Origin: Brienomyrus brachyistius | Lineage: Eukaryota > Chordata > Actinopteri > Osteoglossiformes > Mormyridae | Length of the DNA: 64,000 nucleotides | Direction: 5' to 3' | Assembly (NCBI RefSeq): GCF_023856365.1 | Contig: NW_026042425.1 | Coordinates: 124,001 to 188,000, forward strand | In this document: positions 46,058 to 58,256 of the stretch, in pieces | How the letters are laid out: every line of letters starts with the position of its first letter | Numbering within the stretch: the first letter of the stretch is position 1 | Notes under the pieces: model-generated | What the model saw: the letters and a program-made list of their open reading frames with translations, nothing else | What the model was told of the DNA's origin: nothing | Databases searched by the model: none | Program-made: the position numbers and the translations under genes

Positions 46058-46203
46058 TCCTGCACCTACACTTTGCCGGCCCCAGGAGGATGGGCTCCCC
46101 CTTTGAGTTTGGTCCCTCCCAAGGTTTCTTCCTTCTTGGGAGTTTTTCCATGCTATCGGCGCCTATGGCTTACTCACTGGGGGCTTTGGGTGGGCATGAT
46201 ATA
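46058..46203 (+). mobile_element. LINE 3' end relic, unit 3
   Basis: Copy of 4780-4925. A T-to-C change lies just before it at about 46048. Confidence 0.65.
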
Positions 46204-46256
46204 AAGCAAAGCATTTTCCCTCCCAGTTTCCTCCTCTGGTCCACATTGCAGGACCA

Positions 46257-48444
46257 TCAGCCATCAGAAACAGCCAGACGGTCTCCTTCAGCTTCTTTAG
46301 TGTCCTTGGAAGCCAAGGCAGTTTTAGGTCTGAGAAGAGGTTTATCAGAAGGACACATATTACGTCGTTTGTCCTGAAATGTAACATGGGGAGGAAAAGT
46401 TAAGCGGTTTAGTCAGATTGGAGTCGTTTATTCAGCAGTGGCAGCGCCAGTGACTTAATGCTACAGGTGCTATAGGGGAGTGAGATTATTTAGACCGGGT
46501 GCTTTAGCTTTTCAGCTTATGTAGATGGTGTATAGAAGCACACAGCACGATAAGCTACAGCATGGATAAAATAGGATAAAATATGAAATTCTAACGTCTA
46601 GCTCACAGAGCCTCTATGTGTACTTTGAAGAAAAAATACACTACAAGTATGCTGTAAAAACCGCAAAAATGTCTTACACAATATACAGATTTTACAGATA
46701 GTTAAAGAAAAAATGAAACCAATATTTTGGGGGTGCTGTGGGGGTACTATGGTCATTGGAGGAGGAGCTAGAGCCCCCCCCCCCAAGCTTTTCCTTGGTG
46801 CTGCCACTGTTGTTCAGATTAAAAGTAACATTGTCATTAATAAACAGTACTCTGATCAAATTTTTGCATGTACAAACACAATCAAAGTTTAACCACATGT
46901 TTAGACACAATTCACACACCTGTTACATTTCCATAATGCTAAGACTCTCTACACTTACTTCATCCACTTTCTTGTTTGGTACACAGTCATTTGATGGATG
47001 TGTAAGATCATTACCAGACCGTCTGCTGCAAACTCTACAGTTAATGAATGGCTGCAAAAACACACAGACACACAAAAACAGTATTTAAAGAGTGGTGGGC
47101 AATAAATACAGTGAGAGAAGGTGTAGTAAAGATATATCTAATGATTTAAGGCAGAGCTGCTGGAGTGCAGGGTTTAATGACACAGAACAATTTTAGAGGA
47201 AAGAGCTTCCAAAGCAGGGTCACCATAAGGCTATATTATACAAAGCAAGTTCATCTAAAAGTATGAACAACAAATCCCGTTTAACTGAACACTGCTCTGT
47301 ATTAAAATACTGTCCTCCGATCAAGCTAAGTGGTCCTGTAGTTCACTATTTAAAGAGGTAAATTTAAAGGGTAATTCACACTGCACATCTACCCTGCTCT
47401 GACCAGGTTTAATTACTGGCTTTCTAATTAAAACAAGAGTTAAGTCCTGCCCTTTCACCACAAAACACCACACTGCCATTTAAGGCTGATTTCAACAATG
47501 AGTTTTAGTTAACCTGGCTCGATTGAGTTAACTCTGGGTATGTAAAACCCGCTTTGTAGTACAGCCCACAGGTCTTTAAATAAGGCCAGCTAGGGTTCAT
47601 AGCTCGAAGCATAATCTACAGGTCACCCCTCAGATGATTAGCATTTGCTTCTGCCTGGTAATCCAGCCTTTAAGCCTGTAAACCTACTAAAATTTGAGAA
47701 TAAGGTGAAGGAACTGGCTCTTTGAGGCCACCTATGTATTTGTTACTTTATTGTTGGCTAACTTTCCCCCGCAGGGCATCAAAAAAGTTAACATGAACCT
47801 AAATTAATTTGCTAACTGATATGTCCAATGCTCACAGTCACAGTGACTCTTTACTTACCCTCTTGTCCATGAAAATACAGTCAGCCCGATGGTCTGTTGC
47901 AGTTGACTTTGGACATTTTGTTGCTCTCAAGAGAATCTCAATGTCAATGTATTCACTGCTGATCTAAATCACATAAACACGTTATATACAAAATTGCCTA
48001 CAACTGTTTTAAAGGCAATATAACAAACAATAATCACCCAAAAAATGGCAAACTGTCACAGACTTGACTGCAGCAGATTCAGAGAGAAACTGTGAGAAGG
48101 TAAAATTGACCAGGGCTGAGATATACAACCATCACTTTCATTGTGAAGAGACATTAAGCATCATATGCATTGAAATTAAAACATCAAAATCAATGTGATA
48201 CTCATTAGTTCAGCTTGCAGATGATGAAAGTTTCACACTTTTGTAAACACTTTCTCAGCAGTTACCTTCGGACGGCCCTGGATGTTATAGAAATTCATGT
48301 GCTGACGGGTTCCTTGATGAGCATTTTCGACTGCGAGTTTAATGGCCGTCTTGTGAGTGCAGGGAGACTGTGGTAATCTTGCTGGGCCTCTGTGGAGATA
48401 AGCAGAGCTCCATAAGCCAAAACCAGAAGCAGCAGGCGGGTCAT
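46257..48444 (-). pseudogene. rarres2: Chemerin-like gene, third copy
   Basis: Exons at 48444-48266, 47963-47859, 47051-46959 and 46373-46257. No exon differences from the first copy were seen; the frameshift in exon 1 is the same. Confidence 0.8.
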
Positions 48445-48588
48445 CTTCCTCTCAGCTTTGAAGGGAGAAGCAGGACTGAGGACACTGATCTGTGGTCCCC
48501 TTATCCAGCACGTCCAGGGGCGTGTCCTTCACTCGAAACAAACAGACCTTTGAACAACATTGGAAAACTCTTCAGGATGAATTGAGGC

Positions 48589-49968
48589 AGGTGGTCAAGT
48601 GGGTTTATTGTTATTTCAGCAATATACACAGTACACAGTGAAAGGAAACATTGTTCCTCCTGGACCACGGTGCAACACAAAGAAGAAAAACAGAAACAAC
48701 ACAAGATGACACAAGTGCGGGCAAGATAGAACTATACAGAGTGAAAGGAGCACAAACAGAGGGAGAAAGTGCAAGATAAACACAAGAGCAACAATACAAT
48801 ACTACAGGACAAGACAGCGCAGTCAAGAACACAGAGTGCAGCCAGAGCTAACCTGAATAGGGGCATCAAGGTTGCCAGGCAGGCAGAGAAACAGAAAATA
48901 GAGGTCTACTTCACATACAACAACCCACAGTGGGTGTGGCAGGGAATACAACACATTACAAACTTCAAAGGCAACAACACCGTCACTGTTAACAGCAACG
49001 CCCTTTTAGCAAAGGAGCTAAACAGCTTCTTTGCTCATCTGGAGGAACACAGAGCAGACATAGCCACACTGCCCCCTCCCCCAATCTCCAGCACTCACAG
49101 ACTCCCTCTGCAGGAACACCACGCGAGAAGGCACATTGCATCTCTAGGTGTGTGGAGTTTAAGACAAGGCAAGTGATGCTACGATAATATAATTCCTTGG
49201 TAAGACCCCACCTAGAATATTGTGTGCGGGTTTGGTTACCATACCTTAAGAAGGACATTGCTGCCTTGGAAAAGGTGCAACGTAGGGCAACGAGAATGAT
49301 TCCTGGTCTTAGAGGAATGTCTAATGAGGAGAGGTTAGCTGAGCTGAATCTGTTTAGCCTCGAGCAAAGGAGACTAAGGGGGGACATAATCCAGGTGTTT
49401 AAGATTCTAACAGGTCTGGATGCTGTTCAGCCAAATGGCTATTTCAATGTTAGTTTAAATACCAGAACTCGTGGCCATAAGTGGAAATTAGCTGGAGAAC
49501 ATTTTAAAACGAATTTGATGAAGCATTTCTGTACACAGCGTGTAGTTAGAGTATGGAATAGTCTTCCTGTTATTGTAACACAAGCTAAAACCCTGGGTTC
49601 TTTTAAATCAGAGCTAGATAAGATTTTTGAGCTATTAGCTAAGTTCTCCTCAAAGGAGCTTGATGGGCCGAATGGCCTCCTCTCATTTGTAAATCTCTTT
49701 GGTTCTTATGAGTCAGCTTACAGAGATGAGGTCCAGAAACTGATAGGTTGGAGTTCAGCAAACAATTTGGCACTAAACAGCACAAAGACAAAGGAATCAC
49801 TGACTTCAGGAAGGATGGAGGCGACACTGGCCTGCCTAGATGGATGGATGGATGTTTTTATTGACATTGTAAGTACAATGAGATTTAGTTTGGAACGCGC
49901 CAGCAGCTACACAGTATATTTACAATTATATAGATTGTGAGGCATAAAATAAGGTGTGAGTAATATAA
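48589..49968 (+). mobile_element. Nested L2-like and CR1 LINE fragments, unit 3
   Basis: Copy of 7311-8690, with a G-to-A change at about 49037 that alters one codon of the L2-like linker. Confidence 0.75.
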
Positions 49969-50228
49969 CATAACGACATAATATAAGTAATCATTAATTA
50001 ATCATTACAGATGGTATGAGGTGTGAACCGCTAGGCTGCTATGGCATGTTTGGTATCAAACCGATGGAAAATCACTCCAGTTTCCAAATCTGGTCAGTGG
50101 TTACCACGAAAGTGAATATATCAAAAGTTACACCAGCCTAACGAAAATCATCAATACAAGGGAAATCACTCTGGTCATAAATCTCAAAAGGACTGATACA
50201 GACCCCCTTCCGAAAGCCCGCCAAATGG

Positions 50229-50880
50229 ATGGTCAGCCATTGGTCCAGGAGTCGAATTCCTGGTCACTCCTATTCACGAACTTTACACTATAAAACCTGG
50301 CACCTCAGAACAAAGCCAGGAGAGGAGAAACAGAAGGGAGGAGAAAACAAAAGACCATCAGCACGAAGAGAGGCAGAGAACATCAGCCCAAGAGAAGAGA
50401 AGCCCACAAGAAGCCCTCCTGAAGCCTATCAGTGAAGACCCAGCTGGACAGAGAACTGCAACCAAGCCCAAGCTTCACCAGGAGAGGGAATCAGAGGGGC
50501 TCCACTCCAACAACCGCTGCAAACACCGCGCCTCCCTGAGTGCCATCACCCATCAGCTCATCAGCCTCCGCAACCAACTGCCAAGACCCCCCCCCCCCCC
50601 CACTCTGCAACCAAGTAAACAAACTTCCTTTCATTTATAACAACCTAAACTCCTATTCACCTGCTATATTACTTTAGGACAGTATTTCCACAAATTGCTT
50701 GCTTTGCAGAACAGTATTTTCCCTTTTAAGGTTACTCATTTTAAATCTGGTCATTGCATTTTCATGATTACATTGTTTGTGTCCACTCCGTTATTTCGTG
50801 TTTATTGTTTGTTAGGTGTAATGTCTGTCTTATGTTAGTTATAGGAATAAATGCATGTCTTTTACACAACTTCAGCCTCC
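50229..50880 (+). promoter_or_regulatory. LTR-like block, unit 3
   Basis: Copy of 8951-9600. The C tract here has 15 bases instead of 13. Confidence 0.4.
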
Positions 50881-51090
50881 GTTCATTGAGTGCTCACAAG
50901 AATCCCTGCCTGTGCGATCTACGCTCTGAAACCTCAAATTCGCCTGAAATATCGCGAGACTCTCTCTCATTGGCCGTGAGGGGAGCTTCGCTACCGATCG
51001 TTTACATTACCTGGTGACGCAGCTCGTTGGACAAGCCTTCTATTCTAACCCAGGTTATTACGTGATACTGGTTATTAATGAGTTCCATTT

Positions 51091-51573
51091 AAGTCACACA
51101 TTAACAGACTCACGGTGTTTCGCAATTGAGTTTGAGCCGACCATTCAGCATAAAAATTGGTTAATAATCACAAGGCACAAGGTTTAAACTTATTCTGAGC
51201 ACACAATTTAAACTTTTTATGACCGAACGTGCAGTGAAGAAGCGCTACTGTCAACTGGTTGCAAAAGTCGCACTCATGGCAATCTGAAGGCATTTAAGCG
51301 GGATCATATGGGCTTATTATAGTTATTTTTATTTCTATTATTAGTAGTTATATTATTTTGTTTTATTTTCGGTGATTTCATTGTAGTTCTTTCGTATTAA
51401 ACTGCAGTAAACTTTAACCCTATGTCTGACGAGATTCTCAGATGTAGCGCTTTGTTTCCAGGTTCAATTCGGACGAGTGTCTCCGTTTCTATATATCCTG
51501 GGAGAGATCTCTCTATTAGCGAACGGGAATACTTGTTATGAGGTTCTAACCTAAATTATGTTGCGCTTGGACA
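51091..51573. repeat. Segment X, unit 3
   Basis: Copy of 9811-10293. Confidence 0.9.
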
Positions 51574-51859
51574 TAAGACCGATAGCTTAGTTACCTATCA
51601 GGATCATACTCGTATGTGTGTGCCTGCTTTAGACAAAGCAAGTTTAACACAACTTTGCGCTGTGAGCCAAGTGTGTGTCATTTAGAAATTGGGAGTCTCC
51701 TGTGCTTGAGACCCGCCGTGGTTAAGCACCATTTGCGACGAGATATAGTGCACTCACAATTTAAATCTGTCGCCGTAACGCGTGCGCCGTCTCGCTTCAG
51801 TAATTGTTTTAAGGGGTGATGACGAAGATGACGAATTTACTTTCCTGAAGAGGAGCAGG

Positions 51860-51958
51860 ATGGGTCACGCGTTCTGTAAGATTTGTCTCCCACGGGGAAG
51901 GAACGATGTCAGTCGGCATGAAAAATCCAAGTCATTAGTGAATGACAGAGCCGCATGA
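51860..51958 (+). pseudogene. Zinc-finger remnant, unit 3
   Basis: Copy of 10580-10678. Confidence 0.4.
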
Positions 51959-52095
51959 GTGAACATGAAAAATTAATAGAAAATAAATGACAAATGGTTA
52001 TTTTATATTTTATATATTTTATATATTTATATTTATATTATATTTTATATAATTTATATTATTTTATATTTCCTGTCTTAAAATGTAAGGGATAC

Positions 52096-53812
52096 ACATG
52101 GTCATTTCCGTTGTTTCCTGTTTCCTGCGAGAGTGATACTGACTGCTAGCGCGCGAACTTTGAAACCATAGATATCACCTAAATAATAATTCGAGTTAAG
52201 TCATTGGGAAAAAGCTTCGCAAGATTAATAATCCTCCAAAATAAATAAATAAAATTTCCCAGACCCCGACGGATTAATCACCTACGCAAGTACCGACCCA
52301 CGATCTTCGTTCAATTAAGAAGGTGCTTCCAGCCTTACAGCCTCAGTTTACGTAAGTACAACGCCATGTCTACTGTTCCGTGTTCTGAGTGTAATATGTT
52401 TAGCTATTCTTCTCCAGTCATTAGCGGTATTTATACATGTGAGAAGTGTCAGTTAGTCGCTAGACTGACGGAGAAGATTGTAGTGTTAGAGGGACGTATC
52501 CGGACGTTACATAACATTCAGGAGAATGAGAGTTTTATTGACTCAGTATTAGCGGCTCCGGATATGTCCGCGATAGCCAGTAAGTCTCCCCCTGCTCCGG
52601 CAGCAGAGCCTTCGCAGCAAGGCGAGTGGGTGACGACCCGGCGGCATAGTCGCAAATCCAAACCAAACTTACACCGGCACCATTCGCCTATCCGCGTTTC
52701 CAACAGGTTCTCCCCACTCAGTGAAACTCCCACTGAGACGCCTGTTGAAAGTGCTCTAATAATTGGTGATTCTATTCTAAGAAACGTGAGAGTAGCGACT
52801 CCAGCGACCATTGTAAATTGTCTCCCGGGTGCCAGAGCGACCGACATCTCGGCAAATTTAAAAGTGCTGGCTAAAAGTAAACGTAAATACTCTCAGATAG
52901 TTATCCACGTCGGCACTAATGATGTCCGATTGAGGCAATCGGAGATCACAAAGGCAAATTTTAAAGAGGTGTGCAACATTGCGAAGAAGATGTGTGTGTC
53001 AGTAACGTGCTCTGTCCAGACTAAAAACTCAAGTCCAGACTAAAAACACACCTGTTTAGTTTAGCGTATAGGGACACTAGTTCTAGCCCTAGCTAACTCT
53101 TCACTCCCAGGCAGACCTGTAGTGTGAGGTGTAGAGCTGGGTGGGGATCGGTGCCATTGGCTTTGGATGAACTGGATTGTCAGTGCTGTCACTCTAGCTT
53201 TGCAATCTCTTGTGGAACTGGAGTGCTGACATTTCAGGGACTCCCCATGCCGGCATTCCCACTTGCCTCTCCCTCCTACTGATGCTGCCATAGCCATATC
53301 TGCCGGAGCTTGCAGATTGCACTTCATATTGTACTCACCTAGCTTTTAGCACTGCCAATAGCCTCCTCTACTATGCCTAATTGTACATTTTATTTCCCCT
53401 ACTCCTCCTGGGGGTGATGCCTGGAGACCTCAATCTATCAAGATATCCAGCACACCCGACCACCACCAGTGACGTCCCTGCATCCAGCTCGCCGTTCTGA
53501 TCTTCCATGTATGACCCGCTGCCTTACCTCTGGTTGCCTGGCAATTGGAAGAAGACTCGGCTTCGGCATTGGCTTATCTTCCTTGCTCTCCTCTCTCTAT
53601 TTGACTATCCCTGCCGGCCCCTGGAGGATGGGCTTCCCCTTTGAGTCTGGTCCCTCTCAAGGTTTCTTCCTTCTAGGGAGTTTTTCCTTGCCACTGTCGC
53701 CTATGGCTTACTCACTGGGGGCTTTGGGTGAGGATACTGTAAAGCGCTTTGAGACAATGTAATGTTGTGATAATGCGCTATATAAAAATAAATTTGTTTG
53801 TTTGTTGTTGTT
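52096..53812 (+). mobile_element. CR1/L2-type LINE, unit 3
   Basis: Copy of 10816-12532, with the same GATAC flanks and the same ORF1-ORF2 fusion. Confidence 0.75.
52366..53043 (+). CDS. LINE ORF1 with truncated SGNH esterase, unit 3
   Basis: Same 225 residues as 11086-11763: two CxxC pairs, GDS and GTND blocks present, last catalytic block missing. Confidence 0.8.
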   Translation: MSTVPCSECNMFSYSSPVISGIYTCEKCQLVARLTEKIVVLEGRIRTLHNIQENESFIDSVLAAPDMSAIASKSPPAPAAEPSQQGEWVTTRRHSRKSKPNLHRHHSPIRVSNRFSPLSETPTETPVESALIIGDSILRNVRVATPATIVNCLPGARATDISANLKVLAKSKRKYSQIVIHVGTNDVRLRQSEITKANFKEVCNIAKKMCVSVTCSVQTKNSSPD

Positions 53813-53817
53813 GATAC

Positions 53818-54705
53818 TGGAGCCTGGTTGCGGTGGTGGGATGGCTCACGGCGGGTGCCGGAAAATTTCCTTTATTTTCAAATCCAAACCTTGACAGGTA
53901 TGCTGCTGTTCCAAATCATGGGTGCATGTTACAAGTGCGGAACATATTTTAACTTAGTACTAACTTAGCATCATATTTGATCTGATTCGACTGAATATCC
54001 CAGGTTTCCATCTCTCATGCATCTGGTGTGACGTGTTTTCAGACTCTCAGGCTGGCGCAAAGAAATCTTACGGGAATTGAACGTCTCACTCCGGCCAGCT
54101 GACCAAAGTTGGTAACCTTGGTATTGTGTGTAGGAGATTCGGTATAACTATAATTTCGTTCTCCATTTACATGCCCGTAGTGTCTTTAAGTGTTATGTAG
54201 TTTTGCCTGAAACGCAAAAATAAAACAAAGCAATTAAAGCCGTAAGTGGCTCAAATTGTGCTGTAGCGATTGAAGAACTTTTGTCGGAAGTTGGATTCGA
54301 ACCCACGCCTTACTTGGGAGAACAGAATACCAGAATAGAGTAGGTTAAGTCCAGCCTTGGCTTCCAAGCTGACGTTTTTCTACATATGTGCTTGTGTATC
54401 ATGGACAGTAAGAGGGGGCAGGCAAGGAGAGAATTTCTCTCTTTGGGGATCAATAGAGTGTTGTTATTATAACGTCTAAAAAGTATGATGGTCTGTCGAT
54501 AAATCAATAAGAAAATAAATGAAGTCGTTTTCGCGAACACGCTGGAAAAGCCAGGGGCCGGACCGACTGTAGGGGGCGTGGCCAGAGACAGCCATCTCAG
54601 GCTGTCAAGTCTCCCGTTTTGGCCGGGAAACTACCGTATTTTACTTCTCTTTCGCGCCGTCCTCCCGTATTAGTATTTTCCCGTAAATCTCCCTTATATT
54701 ATATA
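53818..54705. repeat. 1.07-kb repeat, unit 3
   Basis: Copy of 12538-13425. One C-to-G change was seen in the CTTTCCCGCC stretch (CTTTCGCGCC at 54648-54657). The same G variant recurs inside the macrosatellite at 60678. Confidence 0.8.
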
Positions 54706-54779
54706 GTTGCTGGATAGTGTAGTGGTAAGATCGCCGCCTTTCACACGGGAGACCGGGGTTCGAATCCCGGTTGTGGCCA
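54706..54779 (+). tRNA. tRNA-Glu-like copy
   Basis: Identical 74-base sequence, followed by the AT-rich spacer. Confidence 0.55.
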
Positions 54780-54850
54780 AAAATATATTTTATATATTTT
54801 ATATATTTATATTATATTTATATTATATTTTTTATATATTGTATTATATA

Positions 54851-54924
54851 GTTGCTGGATAGTGTAGTGGTAAGATCGCCGCCTTTCACACGGGAGACCG
54901 GGGTTCGAATCCCGGTTGTGGCCA
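54851..54924 (+). tRNA. tRNA-Glu-like copy
   Basis: Identical 74-base sequence, followed by GAAACAACTGCTATC. Confidence 0.55.
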
Positions 54925-55437
54925 GAAACAACTGCTATCACAACTAGAGATTGATGAGGTACAACACGATTGCTACGACAAGGGGGAGCCAGGACGACAG
55001 GTCAGGGGGGAGATATCATCATCCCCACATTCCGAGATTGGGTACCAAGCCCCATATATATTAGTAGGCTGAATACAAGAGCAGCTGACCTGAGAAATAA
55101 GAAATAAGCTAAGCTGGAAACCTGGACCCTCCGACCAAGAATGCGTGAAGTACCCTCAGAAGGTCTACTAGAAGATGTACGTAGAATCTACACCACAGCA
55201 ACAGTGATCCTTGAGCTGGACCGTCTTTGAAGACTCCGTAAATCTCCGTATAATAATATATATCTACGGGAACGAGCAGAGAACAAGAACAAGATTTGTA
55301 AATGTAAGATTTGAAGGACCCGGCATGAAAAATAGAATAGTTCTCGTCATTAGTGAACATGTGTCTCGTCATTGTGTATCATGGACAGTAATCCTCCCGT
55401 ATTAGTATTTTCCCGTAAATCTCCCTTATATTATATA
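54851..55437. repeat. Short macrosatellite unit (deletion derivative)
   Basis: A 587-bp version of the 2.7-kb unit. The stretch between two TTGATG words is missing (junction at about 54950-54955; the full unit has these at 58281-58286 and 60058-60063). Two further small deletions follow, at about 55187 and 55391. Confidence 0.85.
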
Positions 55438-55511
55438 GTTGCTGGATAGTGTAGTGGTAAGATCGCCGCCTTTCACACGGGAGACCGGGGTTCGAATCCC
55501 GGTTGTGGCCA
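55438..55511 (+). tRNA. tRNA-Glu-like copy
   Basis: Identical 74-base sequence at the start of the first full unit. Confidence 0.55.
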
Positions 55512-55850
55512 GAAACAACTGCTATCACAACTAGAGATTGATGTAAGGACATAAAACTTATAGGTCCTGCAGGCCCCAACTCTGATCAGCCTGCATCAGT
55601 CCATCTCAGAGCTCCAAGAAAAGGATCCACTGGCCCAGGCAAGATTGGACTCCACGCATCAAACCATCCCTTTTAAGGAAGGCAAAGCCCTGCCGGCTCC
55701 TGAGAATAACTGGAGCAATACAGAAAAAGCAAGACCTTTCACCCCCTGGAGTGGCCGGAGTTCCACAGTCAAACCACAGCAACAACAGCTGTCAGTCCCC
55801 AGACACAGACACCTTTTCCACTAGAAATAGGATAACTCACCACACATAGA

Positions 55851-56480
55851 TGTTAGGGACAAATACACGCATGTTTGGTCTCGTTTGAATAGGCATGAGA
55901 CGGCGAGTGTTATACACTCAGATTTAAGGCAGTATAGTTTTCCCTAAGAGAACTATAGAAACTTCGGCTAAACCCACCAAACTGAGAGAGCCTCTCACAT
56001 GGCAGAACAAGGGAATTACGACCACCCCCTAAAGTGATCTGATTGGCTGAGGACTTGAGAACCAAGGCCAACAATGCCCCTAAAATTAACCGTTGACCGA
56101 AATTGGTCAGTCTTCAGAGACATGCCATCACCTGGTTTGGATACTTAAGGAAGGGCCTCAGAAGGATTCGGGGAGTTACTCTGTAATCAGAGCTCCCACA
56201 GAGAACTGCGTGAAAGTCCATCTGTAGTCAGATACTTTCCGCAGAACTTTGTGCACTCTCAGCTGAGGAATGTGATTGTTTAATATTGTATTTGTCCAAA
56301 TGTATTTACAAGTATGTGGCCACATGTCAATAATTATATATTGTAATATGTTTAATAAATGTTGTCTTGATTACTTCATGACTGTCTGATTTGCTAACTT
56401 CTTTATAAACTTTCCAGATTGGACTTCTATCCTGATTAGGACTAAAGTGATAAATACTATCTTGCAGCCTCTGGGTTAAA
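55851..56480 (+). promoter_or_regulatory. LTR-like block in the macrosatellite
   Basis: Starts TGTTAGGGAC and has CCTCAGAAGGATTCGGGGAG and GTTACTCTGTAATCAGAGCTC, which look like a retroviral-type R region. AATAAA follows at 56354-56359. No primer-binding site or coding genes were recognised, so an LTR origin is an inference. Copies begin at 58596 and 61292. Confidence 0.3.
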
Positions 56481-56580
56481 TCCCCTTTATCCGGGTCCCA
56501 AACTCGACTGCCCAAGTTAAGTTAGGTGGATACCAAAACCGCACCTCTGGAGTTCGCACACGTTCAGTTACGGGCCGACT

Positions 56581-56895
56581 TAACCTCTGAGGTCAACACA
56601 TGCTGATGAAAGGTACCGGTCTGCCCTCTGAGGGGCGTACACACTATGTTCCTAGGCACCGGGCATAGTCCCTGAGACGCTCACATGGTAAGACAATGGG
56701 CGGCATCGGCGGAGTCCCTGAGACGAGCCCAAAGTAAAACCTCGTACAAACTACCGCAACAAAAGGTGCGCCGTCACAGCCGCTGAGGTTGACACATGTT
56801 ATGATATGGGCTGCCCCCGGCTGAGCCTCTGAGGTGGATGTACGTGTGGTTCGGGTAAACATCGGCTTAATCTCCGAGGCACCCACATGCTCAGT
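56581..56895. repeat. Degenerate 41-65-bp minisatellite with CTGAG core
   Basis: A CNBCTGAGG-like core recurs seven times, spaced 41, 45, 46, 65, 46 and 45 bp, often followed a few bases later by ACACATG. The minus-strand open frame over it (56644-56886) is likely a result of the repeats. Copies lie at 59326-59640 and 62022-62336. Confidence 0.7.
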
Positions 56896-58037
56896 AATTG
56901 GCAGACATTGGGCCTTTGGGAAATTATATAGGTCGAGGGACCCGAATAATCAGAGGCTGACATTGTCTTAAATGGTGCCGATTTCCGTGCATCTAAGACA
57001 AACCCTGTGGAACAAGCCCACGGATCGCCCTGTCGGCCGAGGCGAATCTGGCGGACTCCTTCGTCAGGGGTAAACTAGAGTTGGTAATCTAAAGGAGAGT
57101 CCCGAAGTAATCCGAACAACATAAACGTCATGACTACAATATACTGAAATAAGGTCATTAATAAAATGGAGTCAGATGTGTGTCTAAAAGAATATCTTGT
57201 ATATTAAAAAGGGTAAGTAATTCCCAGGAGCGCTTGGAAGGACCAACACGCATTCACAGCCTTCGGCTGCGCCATTGGATTCCGCCATTGGGCCAGTGGG
57301 CGGCTCCCTACATTGATGAGGTACAACACGATTGCTACGACAAGGGGGAGCCAGGACGACAGGTCAGGGGGGAGATATCATCATCCCCACATTCCGAGAT
57401 TGGGTACCAAGCCCCATATATATTAGTAGGCTGAATACAAGAGCAGCTGACCTGAGAAATAAGAAATAAGCTAAGCTGGAAACCTGGACCCTCCGACCAA
57501 GAATGCGTGAAGTACCCTCAGAAGGTCTACTAGAAGATGTACGTAGAAGACTACTACAGATCAGCTGATCTACACCACAGCAACAGTGATCCTTGAGCTG
57601 GACCGTCTTTGAAGACTCCGTAAATCTCCGTATAATAATATATATCTACGGGAACGAGCAGAGAACAAGAACAAGATTTGTAAATGTAAGATTTGAAGGA
57701 CCCGGCATGAAAAATAGAATAGTTCTCGTCATTAGTGAACATGTGTCTCGTCATTGTGTATCATGGACAGTAAGAGGGGGATCAATAGAGTGTTGTTATT
57801 ATAACGTCTAAAAAGTATGATGGTCTGTCGATAAATCAATCAGATAAATAATGAAGTCGTTTTCGCGAACACGCTGGAAAAGCCAGGGGCCGGACCGACT
57901 GTAGGGGGCGTGGCCAGAGACAGCCATCTCAGGCTGTCAAGTCTCCCGTTTTGGCCGGGAAACTACCGTATTTTACTTCTCTTTCCCGCCGTCCTCCCGT
58001 ATTAGTATTTTCCCGTAAATCTCCCTTATATTATATA

Positions 58038-58111
58038 GTTGCTGGATAGTGTAGTGGTAAGATCGCCGCCTTTCACACGGGAGACCGGGGTTCGAATCCC
58101 GGTTGTGGCCA
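58038..58111 (+). tRNA. tRNA-Glu-like copy
   Basis: Identical 74-base sequence, first of a pair 145 bp apart. Confidence 0.55.
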
Positions 58112-58182
58112 AAAATATATTTTATATATTTTATATATTTATATTATATTTATATTATATTTTTTATATATTGTATTATATA

Positions 58183-58256
58183 GTTGCTGGATAGTGTAGT
58201 GGTAAGATCGCCGCCTTTCACACGGGAGACCGGGGTTCGAATCCCGGTTGTGGCCA
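58183..58256 (+). tRNA. tRNA-Glu-like copy
   Basis: Identical 74-base sequence, second of the pair. Confidence 0.55.

Larger units (their letters stand above)
42119..54850. repeat. Segmental duplication unit 3
   Basis: Matches unit 1 at +41278, then +41280 after the C tract, up to the tRNA-like sequence at 54706-54779 and the AT tract after it. There the AT tract ends differently and the 2.7-kb macrosatellite begins. It keeps the LINE and the short form at the 26-bp site, as unit 1 does. Confidence 0.9.
55438..58182. repeat. 2.7-kb macrosatellite unit 1 (2745 bp)
   Basis: Contains, in order, a tRNA-like sequence, an LTR-like block, a degenerate minisatellite, a unique stretch, a piece of the 1.07-kb repeat (from about 57760) and a second tRNA-like sequence (58038). 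Short frames such as 57180-57434 and 57593-57811 recur in each unit but match nothing I know. A 22-codon frame at 57504-57569 (MREVPSEGLLEDVRR at its start) looks protein-like and is unexplained. Confidence 0.9.
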
